This document shows positions 1 to 5,578 of a DNA stretch of 5,578 nucleotides, piece after piece. The translations under genes were made by a program, and so were the position numbers. The first letter of the stretch is position 1. Each line of letters begins with the position of its first letter. The stretch comes from an uncultured Cyanobium sp. (GTDB taxonomy: Bacteria > Cyanobacteriota > Cyanobacteriia > PCC-6307 > Cyanobiaceae). The notes under the pieces are model-generated. The model made no database searches, was not told the DNA's origin, and saw nothing but the letters and a program-made list of their open reading frames with translations. The stretch is from contig CALFOF010000223.1 of the NCBI GenBank assembly GCA_937919075.1, forward strand, positions 1 to 5,578. Reading direction: 5' to 3'.

Positions 1-1717
1 GCTGGTTCTCATGGATCGGGATGGTGAAGGGCAGCCGCCCTGAGGGCGACACCGACCCCAGCAGCACCTCCGCCAGGGCATGGCCCCCCTGCTCGCCTGG
101 GTACCAGAGCAGCAGCAGGCCCGGTACCAACCGATCCCAGTCACTGCAGCGGATGGCACCGCCGCCCATCAGCACCACCACCGTGCGCGGGTTGGCGGCA
201 GCCACGCTCCGGATCAATGCCACCTGGGCCGGCGGCAGGCCCAGATCGGTGCGATCTCCGGCGGCGAAGTCGCCTCCCTGGCGAGCTGAGGCATGGCTTG
301 TGAGCCAGGCGATCAGTTTGGTGACCCGCCGCCATTGGGGCCTGGTGGCCGGCCAGAGGCGACTGCGCAGCAGCCAGTTTGGTGGGGGGATCTGCTCCAG
401 AATTGGGGCGATATCGCCGGGGTGGATGTGTTCCCCCTCCAGGCGCCAGTCAAGCCCCACCACCACCACGGCCCCATCGCAGGTAGCCGCCAGCCCGGCC
501 GCCGCTTCGGGGTTGGAACCATCGCTGTAGCGGATGGGCAGATCCGGCCTCGCCTGCCGCAGCCCCTGCAGCGGCGTGACCACCACTCCCGCCGGCGGAC
601 GGGTGTCCGAGGAGCCGCGGTCGCCGAGGTTCAGCCGATCCGCCAGCTCCCCGATCACCGCCAGGGAGCCCAGATTCAGCAGCGGCAATGCCGGCTGGCC
701 ATCGAGAAGTGGCTCGTTGCGCAGCAGCACGATTCCCTGGCGTGCCGCCTCGCGGGCCAGGGCCAGATGCTCCGGGCAGCGGCGCACCGATGGCGGTTCA
801 TCGCCGGAGGGGATGCGCAGCTGCAGCCGTAGCTGGCGCAGCACGGCGTCATCGATCCGCTCCATCGCCAATCGGCCCTCGGCCAGGGCCTCCGGCAGGG
901 AGCCGAGAAAGATCATCCCGAACGGCATCTCCAGGTCTAGGCCGGCCTGCAGGGCGGCGATTCCGTTGCGTACCCCGAAGATGAAGTCGCTCACCACCAG
1001 GCCCTGGAAGCCCCAGCAGCCCTTGAGAATCCGCGAGAGCAGCTCCCCGTTCTCGCCGCACCACTTCCCGTTTACCCGGTTGTAGGCGCTCATCACCGTG
1101 CCGGCGCCAGCCTCGATGCAGGCCCGGAACTGGGGCAGATATAGCTCCTGCAGCACCCGCGGGCTGGCCTGCACATCCACCAGGAAGCGGGAGCTGTCGA
1201 TTGAATTGCAGGCGAAATGCTTGACGCAGGCGATTGCATGGCGCTCGATGCCCCGGGTCATCGCCGCCCCCAGCGCGCCTACGTGCAGGGGGTCCTCGCC
1301 ATAGGTCTCCTGAGCCCTACCCCAGCCCGGATGGCGCAGCAGATTTACGCACACCGCCGCCAGCCAGTTGGCCCCGAAGCTGCGAGCCTCCCGAGCGATC
1401 GCAGCGCCGATGCGCTCCTCCAGCTCAGGATTCCAGCTGGCGCCTCGGGCCATCGGCACCGGAAAGGTGGTGGCGCCGCCCTCCAGCACCACGCCGCGCG
1501 GCCCATCCACGAAGTGGAGGCCGCCCAGGCCCAGCCGTGGCAGCTGTCCCGCCGGCCAGGGATGGCGGTGGGAGGCATCCCGCAGGGCGATGTCGACCAT
1601 GCCCGACCAAAACGGCGTGTCGCCATCCAGCAGGTTGAGCTTCTCGCTGGTGCTCAGCTGGGCCAGCAGCGCCTGGGCGCGGGCCTCTGGATCAGCGGCT
1701 GGCAGGGTTGGGCTCAT
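1..1717 (-). CDS. Glycoside hydrolase family 3 protein, beta-glucosidase type (C-terminus cut by window edge)
   Basis: An open frame of 572 codons runs without a stop from ATG at 1717 off the left edge. GH3 enzymes remove terminal beta-linked sugars with retention of configuration; the substrate cannot be told from sequence. Visible GH3 marks: DGPRGV (residues 71-76), a RHPGWGR...ETYGEDP stretch (128-143), KHF (166-168), MSAYNRVNG (209-217) and the nucleophile motif VVSDF with Asp244, all in the TIM-barrel domain. The second domain follows from about residue 320; LEGE (426-429) offers Glu429 as likely acid/base, then GDRTDLGLP (487-495), WYPGEQGG (538-545) and SPSGRLPFTIP (557-567). A C-terminal fibronectin-III-like domain, common in the family, would lie outside the window. 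The N-terminus is hydrophilic, with no signal peptide, so a cytoplasmic enzyme is inferred. An in-frame stop at 1742-1744 limits the start to ATG 1717 or the adjoining GTG 1720. No clear Shine-Dalgarno is seen. About 55 residues (431-486) appear inserted after Glu429. Confidence 0.93.
   Translation of the reverse strand, partial: MSPTLPAADPEARAQALLAQLSTSEKLNLLDGDTPFWSGMVDIALRDASHRHPWPAGQLPRLGLGGLHFVDGPRGVVLEGGATTFPVPMARGASWNPELEERIGAAIAREARSFGANWLAAVCVNLLRHPGWGRAQETYGEDPLHVGALGAAMTRGIERHAIACVKHFACNSIDSSRFLVDVQASPRVLQELYLPQFRACIEAGAGTVMSAYNRVNGKWCGENGELLSRILKGCWGFQGLVVSDFIFGVRNGIAALQAGLDLEMPFGMIFLGSLPEALAEGRLAMERIDDAVLRQLRLQLRIPSGDEPPSVRRCPEHLALAREAARQGIVLLRNEPLLDGQPALPLLNLGSLAVIGELADRLNLGDRGSSDTRPPAGVVVTPLQGLRQARPDLPIRYSDGSNPEAAAGLAATCDGAVVVVGLDWRLEGEHIHPGDIAPILEQIPPPNWLLRSRLWPATRPQWRRVTKLIAWLTSHASARQGGDFAAGDRTDLGLPPAQVALIRSVAAANPRTVVVLMGGGAIRCSDWDRLVPGLLLLWYPGEQGGHALAEVLLGSVSPSGRLPFTIPIHENQ
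1395..1402. repeat. HIP1 octamer GCGATCGC
   Basis: The palindrome GCGATCGC, the highly iterated palindrome of many cyanobacterial genomes, occurs once that I found, inside the GH3 gene. One copy in about 5.6 kb is not enrichment in GC-rich DNA, so it supports a cyanobacterial origin only weakly. Confidence 0.4.
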
Positions 1718-1751
1718 CACGATCTGGTCAGGGCGAACTGGTCAGCACCCC

Positions 1752-1773
1752 CTTGGCATGGGCTTGGCATTGG
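1752..1773. repeat. Two tandem 11-bp repeats (CTTGGCATGGG / CTTGGCATTGG)
   Basis: Units at 1752-1762 and 1763-1773 match at 10 of 11 positions. They begin 35 bp upstream of the GH3 start codon, at the place where a transcription factor or the 5' leader of the GH3 gene would lie. The 11-bp period is close to one helical turn, so both units face the same side of the DNA, which fits a cooperative protein-binding site. Function is inferred only; a chance duplication is possible. Confidence 0.55.
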
Positions 1774-1823
1774 GTGGGGCCACTCATTCTTAGGCCCAAT
1801 CGTGAATCCTGGTTGATAGCTGT

Positions 1824-1874
1824 ATTGGTATTCCTGCGGGATTGCTATTCCTAGGGGATTGTTATCCCTAGGGG
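1824..1874. repeat. Three tandem 17-bp repeats, consensus ATTGNTATTCCTAGGGG
   Basis: Three head-to-tail units lie at 1824-1840, 1841-1857 and 1858-1874 with no spacer. Units 2 and 3 agree at 15 of 17 positions, 1 and 2 at 14, and 1 and 3 at 13. The fifth base differs in every unit (G, C, T), while ATTG and the TATtCCT core are held. Units 2 and 3 each carry a palindromic core, CCTAGG and CCCTAGGG. The array lies about midway between the divergent genes, 107 bp before the GH3 start and 140 bp before the ndhF start. It could be a multi-site operator for either or both genes, or a simple tandem duplication. I do not recognise the motif as a known regulator site. Confidence 0.85.
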
Positions 1875-1878
1875 CGCC

Positions 1879-1985
1879 AAGTTGAGACCTGTTGCGCCTT
1901 TGCCGGCTCCTACCCAACCGGATTTGACGGCCCCTATGGTTTGGGCATCAAAGCTGATTTGAAGCCCTTCGTGAAGTCTCAACTT
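1879..1985 (+). other. Long-range 10-bp perfect inverted repeat in the ndhF leader
   Basis: AAGTTGAGAC at 1879-1888 is the exact reverse complement of GTCTCAACTT at 1976-1985, with 87 bp between the arms. The right arm overlaps the left stem and the loop of the hairpin at 1971-1997. In RNA the full 10-bp pairing and that hairpin would compete for bases 1976-1978. Alternatively, bases 1979-1985 of the hairpin loop could pair with 1879-1885 as a 7-bp pseudoknot. Either needs transcription to start upstream of 1879, which is not shown. Confidence 0.6.
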
Positions 1986-1997
1986 TTGTGACTTCAC
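1971..1997 (+). promoter_or_regulatory. Perfect 8-bp dyad/hairpin immediately upstream of ndhF
   Basis: GTGAAGTC (1971-1978) and GACTTCAC (1990-1997) are exact reverse complements separated by an 11-base loop. The element ends 16 bases before the ndhF ATG. No T-run follows, so it is not an intrinsic terminator. It may act as DNA, as an operator dyad with half-site centres 19 bp apart, or as RNA, a leader hairpin affecting ribosome access. Known CO2-uptake operons of the NDH-1 type are often controlled by LysR-type regulators (NdhR/CcmR), whose usual T-N11-A core is not met here: the symmetric positions are C and G. Confidence 0.65.
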
Positions 1998-2013
1998 TCG
2001 CTCGGTTGACACG

Positions 2014-3921
2014 ATGATCGTCTTTCTGCTACAGGCAGCCTGGCTAATTCCTTTCTATCCCCTGGCGGCGGCCGTGGCCTCGCTGGCCTGGTCGCCTGGG
2101 TTGATCTCCCGCACCGGCCCGCGGCCCTGCGGTTACCTCAATCTGCTGATGGTGGCGGTGGCCTTTGGCCACAGCCTGGTGGCGCTTACCGCCCTGCACA
2201 CCAATGCCGCCGCCGGAGCCCAGGCCCTCTACCGGCCGATCAGCTTCGGCTGGACCTGGCTCAACTCGGGTGGCCTGCGGATCGGATTCGACGGGCTGGT
2301 GACCGAACCCGCCCTGATCGCCATGGCGGTGATCACGGGCTTGCACCTGCTGGTGCAGATCTATGCCATCGGCTACATGGAAATGGACTGGGGCTGGCCC
2401 CGCTTCTTCGGCTCACTCAGCTTCTTCGAGGCGGGCCTCTGCGCCCTGGTGCTCACCGATTCGGTGTTCTTCAGCTACGTGATCCTCGAGCTGCTCACCC
2501 TGGGCACCTACCTGATCGTGGGCACCTGGTACAACCAGCCCCTGGTGGTGAAGGGGGCCCGCGATGCCTTTCTCACCAAGCGCATTGGCGACCTGATCCT
2601 GCTGGCTGGGGTGATCGCCCTGTTGCCGGTGAGCGGCACCTGGAACTTCCATGGCCTGCAGGGCTGGGCCGCCGACCTCACCAACAACGGCACCCCCTTG
2701 CCACCGGGCTTCCAGCTGATCCTGCTGGCCCTGATCGCCGGGCCGATGGGCAAGTGCGCCCAGATTCCCTTGCACCTCTGGCTCGATGAGGCGATGGAGA
2801 GCCCCCTGCCTTCCACCGTGCTGCGCAATTCCGTGGTGGTGGTGGGTGGCGCCTGGGTGCTGCTGCGGTTGGAGCCCCTGCTGGAGCTCAGTCCCTTCGT
2901 GCAGGCGGTGCTTGTGGTGGTGGGTGGCTCCACCGCCGTGGTGGCCTCTCTGATTGCGCTGGCCCAGGTGGATGTGAAGCGGGCCCTTTCCTTTCTGGTG
3001 AGCAGCTGGCTGGGGCTGCTGTTTGTGGCCGTGGGCCTGGGTGGCACGGCCGTGGCCGACCACCTGCTGCTGGTGTATCCGCTGCCGATGGCCCTGCTGT
3101 TGATGGCGATCGGCACGATCGTGATCAGCAACGTGACCCAGGACCTCACCCAGTTGGGGGGGCTCTGGAGCAAGCGGCCCCTGATCGGCATCGCCTTCCT
3201 CGTCGGCGCGGGAGGCCTGATGGGCTTGCCGCCGTTCGCCAGCTTCGCCGCCCTGCGCGAATTGCTCGCCCTCACGGCGGCGAGTGGCCATCCCGTGCTG
3301 CTGGGGGGCGTGGTGCTGGTCACCAACGCCCTGATCAGCGCCGGCCTGATCCGGGTTTTCGGCCAGATCTGGGGAGGTCGACCCACCCCGTTCACCACCC
3401 GTTCTCCGGAGGTGCTCTGGTTGATGGTGCTGCCCACCATGGTGCTGGGGGGCATGGTGCTGCATCTCCCCATGCTCCTGGTGGCCAATGGGGTCTATTC
3501 CCTCACCCCCCTCGCTGGTTGGGGGCCTCTGGCCTGGCCCCTGATCGCCTCCACCCTGGTGGGTGGAAGCCTCTCGGCAGCCTTTTACCTGCGCCCCCAC
3601 GGCCTGGCCCAGCTGCCGGCCTCCCTCGGCGGCCTGCAGGATTGGCTCGCCCACGACATGCAGACCGAGCGCTTCTACCACCGCACCGTGGTGGCCCTGG
3701 TGCTGGCCCTGGCCCGCTTCGGGGCCTGGAGTGACAGCCGCCTGGTGGATGGCTTCAGCGGCGGCACCGGTGCCGTAGCCCTGGAGGGAGCCCGGCGCCT
3801 CAGCCTCACGACCTCCGGTCGCTCCCAGGCCTATGCCCTCACCCTGGTGCTCGGGGTGTTGCTGATGGCGGCCTGGCTGATTGCCGTTGATCTGCCGCCC
3901 GTGTCCATCGCTCTGCCCTGA
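2014..3921 (+). CDS. ndhF4: NDH-1 subunit NdhF, CO2-uptake type (NdhF4, possibly NdhF3)
   Basis: This 635-residue polytopic membrane protein belongs to the NuoL/NdhF antiporter-like family and is the distal subunit of a thylakoid NDH-1 complex specialised for CO2 uptake. The start is fixed: an in-frame TGA lies at 1972-1974 and no other start codon lies between. There is no good Shine-Dalgarno. The N-terminus, with WLIPFYPL and RTGPRPCGYLNLL (33-45), resembles the NdhF3/F4 branch as I recall it. Landmarks: TM5 Glu159 in ILELLTLGTYLIVG, Asp193 in KRIGD, Lys246 in GPMGKCAQIPLHLWL, Lys322 in VDVKRALSF, and the C-terminal lateral-helix region (about 541-600) with SGRSQAYALT before a last membrane helix. 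Residues normally His/Lys in NuoL are replaced: the HAATM site by LRNSV (270-274), HAFFKALL by YPLPMALL (355-362), and FSKDEIL by AALRELL (412-418). Choosing F4 over F3 is inference; ndhD and a CO2 hydration gene follow directly. Confidence 0.94.
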   Translation: MIVFLLQAAWLIPFYPLAAAVASLAWSPGLISRTGPRPCGYLNLLMVAVAFGHSLVALTALHTNAAAGAQALYRPISFGWTWLNSGGLRIGFDGLVTEPALIAMAVITGLHLLVQIYAIGYMEMDWGWPRFFGSLSFFEAGLCALVLTDSVFFSYVILELLTLGTYLIVGTWYNQPLVVKGARDAFLTKRIGDLILLAGVIALLPVSGTWNFHGLQGWAADLTNNGTPLPPGFQLILLALIAGPMGKCAQIPLHLWLDEAMESPLPSTVLRNSVVVVGGAWVLLRLEPLLELSPFVQAVLVVVGGSTAVVASLIALAQVDVKRALSFLVSSWLGLLFVAVGLGGTAVADHLLLVYPLPMALLLMAIGTIVISNVTQDLTQLGGLWSKRPLIGIAFLVGAGGLMGLPPFASFAALRELLALTAASGHPVLLGGVVLVTNALISAGLIRVFGQIWGGRPTPFTTRSPEVLWLMVLPTMVLGGMVLHLPMLLVANGVYSLTPLAGWGPLAWPLIASTLVGGSLSAAFYLRPHGLAQLPASLGGLQDWLAHDMQTERFYHRTVVALVLALARFGAWSDSRLVDGFSGGTGAVALEGARRLSLTTSGRSQAYALTLVLGVLLMAAWLIAVDLPPVSIALP

Positions 3922-3923
3922 GG
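3920..3923 (+). promoter_or_regulatory. Ribosome binding site for ndhD overlapping the ndhF stop codon
   Basis: GAGG lies 8 bases before ATG 3932 and shares its GA with the ndhF TGA stop (3919-3921). This spacing suits a Shine-Dalgarno and supports ATG 3932 rather than the in-frame TTG at 3881, which would sit inside ndhF. A ribosome ending ndhF would be placed to start ndhD. Confidence 0.6.
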
Positions 3924-3931
3924 CCGCCGCC

Positions 3932-5452
3932 ATGACCCTGCTGCTGTTGCTCTTGCTTCCCCTGCTGGTGGGCCTGCTGCTGCCGCTGCTCCCTCCTGGC
4001 CGCCCAGGATTGGTGCGCGGCCTGGCCGCCGGTGCCGCCCTGGCCCAGCTGCTGGTGGGCCTGCTGGCCTGGCGCCAGCCACCCCCTGCCCTGACCCTCG
4101 AATGGGTGCCCCGGCTGGGGTTGGGCCTGGATCTGGGCCTCGATGGGCTGTCGCTGCCGCTGGTGCTGCTCACGGGCCTGATTACCGCCATGGCGGTGCT
4201 GGCCTCCCCCGCAGACCAGGGTCGCCCTCGCCTCTATTTCTCCTTGATGCTCGCCACCAACCTGGGGGTGATGGGGGCTTTCTTGGCCCGCAACGCCCTG
4301 CTGTTCGTGTTGGCCTTCGAGCTCGTGCTGATCCCCACCACCCTGCTGGTGGCGATCTGGGGCGGCGAGCGCCGTGCCGGGGCCGCAGTGCGCTTCCTGC
4401 TCTATGGGGCGGTGTCTGGCCTGAGCCTGCTGGGCGGCGTACTGGCCTTCGGCTGGTTCGGTCAGGGCGCCGCCGGCGCCGACACCGCTGTGAGCTTCAG
4501 CTTCGAGGCCCTTGCCGCCACGCCCCTGCCGGCCTCGGCCCAGCGCTGGGTGCTGGCCCTGCTGGTGCTCGGTTTCGGCATCAAGCTGCCGGTGGTGCCC
4601 CTGCATGGCTGGCAGCCGATCAGCTACGCGGAAGCACCGCCGCCGGTGGTGATGCTGCTGGGGGGTGTGGTGTCGAAGCTGGGGGCCTATGGCCTGCTGC
4701 GCTTTGGTGTGGGCCTGCTGCCCGAGGCCTGGAGTGCCTTTTCGCCCTGGATCGCCGCCGCAGGTGCCGTGAGCGCGGTGTACGGCGCCCTCAATGCCGT
4801 TGCCGCCACCGACATCCGCCGCCTGATGGCCTACAGCTCCCTCGGCCACATGGGCTTGCTGGTGCTGGCCCTGGCAGCCGCCACGCCGATGAGCCTGCAG
4901 GGAGCCATGGCCCAGGTGCTGGCCCATGGCCTGATCGTGGCCCTGCTCTTTGACTGCGTGGGGTTGATCCAGCGCAAGACCGGCACCACCATGATCGGCG
5001 AGCTCTCTGGCCTGATGAACCCGATTCGGGGCCTGCCCTTCACCATGGGCCTGATGCTGCTCGCCCTGATGGCCGCCGCAGGCATCCCCGGCCTGGCGGG
5101 CTTCCCGGCCGAACTGCTGGTGTTCGAGGGCAGCTGGACCGTGTTCCCCCGGGCCACCCTGATCTGCCTGGTGGCCTCGGGCTTCACCGCTGTCTACGCG
5201 GTGCGGCTGTTCAACCGGGTGGGCTTCGGCCGGCTCGATAACAGCCGCGCCGACTGGCAGAGCACCCGACTGGCCGAACGGCTGCCGGCCGTGGTGCTCA
5301 CCACCCTGGTGGTGCTCGCCGGCATCTGGCCTGCCGGGCTCACGGCCTGGAGCGAGGCCAGCACGGCCGCCATCGCCCTGCGCCACAGCGATCCGGTGGT
5401 TCAGCAGCTGGCCCTGGCTCCTTCTACGTCGTCGTTGTCACTGCCCGCATGA
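3932..5452 (+). CDS. ndhD4: NDH-1 subunit NdhD, CO2-uptake type (NdhD4, possibly NdhD3)
   Basis: This 506-residue NuoM/NdhD family membrane protein is an antiporter-like subunit next to NdhF in the specialised NDH-1 complex; it couples electron flow to proton movement and helps hold the CO2-hydrating protein. The first 20 residues are almost wholly hydrophobic, a first membrane helix. Family landmarks are all present: Glu130 in AFELVLIP, Lys218 in GFGIKLPVVPLHGW, SYAEAPPPVVMLLGG (231-245), Lys249 in VVSKLGAYGLLRF, ATDIRRLMAYSSLGHMG (292-308) with His306, His332 in AHGLIVALLF, and Glu394 in GFPAELLVF. Unlike its NdhF partner it keeps the expected chain of charged residues along the membrane core. 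The start follows ndhF by 10 bp and is chosen for the GAGG site and the hydrophobic N-terminus. The stop overlaps the next gene's ATG. Whether it is the D3 or D4 paralogue cannot be settled from this window alone. Confidence 0.94.
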   Translation: MTLLLLLLLPLLVGLLLPLLPPGRPGLVRGLAAGAALAQLLVGLLAWRQPPPALTLEWVPRLGLGLDLGLDGLSLPLVLLTGLITAMAVLASPADQGRPRLYFSLMLATNLGVMGAFLARNALLFVLAFELVLIPTTLLVAIWGGERRAGAAVRFLLYGAVSGLSLLGGVLAFGWFGQGAAGADTAVSFSFEALAATPLPASAQRWVLALLVLGFGIKLPVVPLHGWQPISYAEAPPPVVMLLGGVVSKLGAYGLLRFGVGLLPEAWSAFSPWIAAAGAVSAVYGALNAVAATDIRRLMAYSSLGHMGLLVLALAAATPMSLQGAMAQVLAHGLIVALLFDCVGLIQRKTGTTMIGELSGLMNPIRGLPFTMGLMLLALMAAAGIPGLAGFPAELLVFEGSWTVFPRATLICLVASGFTAVYAVRLFNRVGFGRLDNSRADWQSTRLAERLPAVVLTTLVVLAGIWPAGLTAWSEASTAAIALRHSDPVVQQLALAPSTSSLSLPA

Positions 5453-5578
5453 TCCCCCCCTCCACCCACCGCTACGCCGAGGTGATCCATCGGCTCGAGG
5501 CGGGGGGCTCGATGTTGCCCGACACCCCGGAAAACCTTCAGCAGATCATCGGCATCTATAAGGCCTATGCCGTGCCGA
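5449..5578 (+). CDS. chpX: CO2 hydration protein, ChpX/CupB (or ChpY/CupA), 5' part only
   Basis: The first 43 residues are visible; the rest lies past the right edge. The segment VIHRLEAGGSMLPDTPENL followed by QQIIGIYKAYAVP is strongly like the conserved N-terminal region of the cyanobacterial CO2 hydration (ChpX/ChpY, CupB/CupA) family. These soluble proteins bind the NdhF/NdhD end of the specialised NDH-1 complex on the cytoplasmic face of the thylakoid and convert CO2 to bicarbonate. The ATG overlaps the ndhD stop as ATGA (5449-5452), and no separate Shine-Dalgarno is seen, so translation is probably coupled to ndhD. The conserved region begins within a few residues of this ATG, supporting the start. 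ChpX versus ChpY cannot be decided from this fragment; I favour ChpX because I recall marine and estuarine alpha-cyanobacteria mainly carrying the NDH-1(4) type, but an F-D-Chp gene order is also that of the ndhF3-ndhD3-cupA operon. Confidence 0.9.
   Translation, partial: MIPPSTHRYAEVIHRLEAGGSMLPDTPENLQQIIGIYKAYAVP

Larger units (their letters stand above)
1718..2013. other. Divergent intergenic region between GH3 gene and ndhF operon
   Basis: This 296-bp stretch separates the start codons of two divergently transcribed genes and must hold both promoters. No convincing protein-coding frame was seen. It is visibly less GC-rich than the flanking genes, as expected for regulatory DNA. Its contents, left to right, are two 11-bp tandem repeats, a weak GGGCC/GGCCC stem (1777-1781 with 1793-1797), three 17-bp tandem repeats, a 10-bp inverted repeat with distant arms, and a perfect 8-bp hairpin close to the ndhF start. 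I could not identify a sigma-70 promoter with both boxes well matched on either strand. Confidence 0.85.

Noticed and set aside
21..1085. Several + strand open frames of 170-200 codons in the left part
   Set aside because: They are Arg/Pro/Ser-rich shadow translations lying opposite the continuous GH3 frame, which carries recognisable catalytic motifs.
1777..1797. GGGCC/GGCCC stem with 11-base loop
   Set aside because: Only 5 paired bases; readily expected by chance in GC-rich DNA.
1824..1874. CRISPR array or plasmid-type origin iterons
   Set aside because: The three units abut with no spacers, so it is not CRISPR. No replication initiator gene or AT-rich melting region is present, so iterons of an origin are unsupported.
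1924..1951. Possible sigma-70 promoter for ndhF: TTGACG at 1924-1929 with CATCAA at 1946-1951
   Set aside because: The -35 box is good (5 of 6) but the -10 box matches only 3 of 6 at 16-bp spacing, too weak to annotate without a mapped transcription start.
1971..1997. Hairpin before ndhF as an intrinsic terminator
   Set aside because: No T-run follows the stem; the next bases are TCGCTCGG, and the ndhF start is only 16 bases on.
3881..3931. Upstream TTG start for ndhD overlapping the 3' end of ndhF
   Set aside because: It would add 17 residues (MPLICRPCPSLCPEAAA) unlike the family N-terminus, while ATG 3932 has GAGG at 8-base spacing and begins directly with the first hydrophobic helix.
2413..4191. 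Very long antisense open frame (592 codons) across ndhF and the start of ndhD
   Set aside because: It is rich in Gln, His and Gly, as expected from reading the complement of a Leu/Val/Ala-rich GC-biased gene, has no domain I recognise, and lies opposite clear NdhF coding sequence.
3839..5386. Antisense open frame of 515 codons opposite ndhD
   Set aside because: Same compositional artefact: Gln/His/Gly-rich translation with no motif, opposite a well-supported NdhD.

Overview
The window is GC-rich bacterial DNA and most likely comes from a picocyanobacterium of the Synechococcus/Cyanobium type. The main evidence is a tight gene run on the + strand encoding an NdhF-type subunit, an NdhD-type subunit and the first 43 residues of a CO2 hydration protein (the ChpX/ChpY, CupB/CupA family). 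This gene set is known only from cyanobacterial NDH-1 CO2-uptake complexes. High GC argues against a typical low-GC Prochlorococcus. Assignment to the Cyanobium/Synechococcus lineage is inference.

Layout. Positions 1-1717 (minus strand) hold most of a family 3 glycoside hydrolase (beta-glucosidase type) whose C-terminal end lies beyond the left edge. Positions 1718-2013 are a divergent intergenic region. It carries two 11-bp tandem repeats, three 17-bp tandem repeats, a 10-bp inverted repeat with widely spaced arms, and an 8-bp-arm hairpin ending 16 nt before the ndhF start codon. Positions 2014-3921 are ndhF (NdhF3/F4 type), 3932-5452 are ndhD (NdhD3/D4 type), and 5449 to the right edge is the start of chpX/cupB (or chpY/cupA).

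How the genes work together. The three + strand genes are separated by 10 bp and then overlap by 4 bp (ATGA), so they look like one transcript with translational coupling. NdhF and NdhD are the distal membrane antiporter-like subunits of a specialised thylakoid NDH-1 complex. The Chp/Cup protein docks on them and hydrates CO2 to bicarbonate, driven by photosynthetic electron flow, feeding the carboxysome-based carbon-concentrating mechanism. The GH3 enzyme is divergently transcribed and has no obvious functional link to CO2 uptake.

I see no undescribed multi-gene system here. The points most worth a second look are the structured, repeat-rich leader between the divergent genes, and the loss in this NdhF of several proton-pathway residues typical of NuoL/NdhF1 while its NdhD partner keeps its set.
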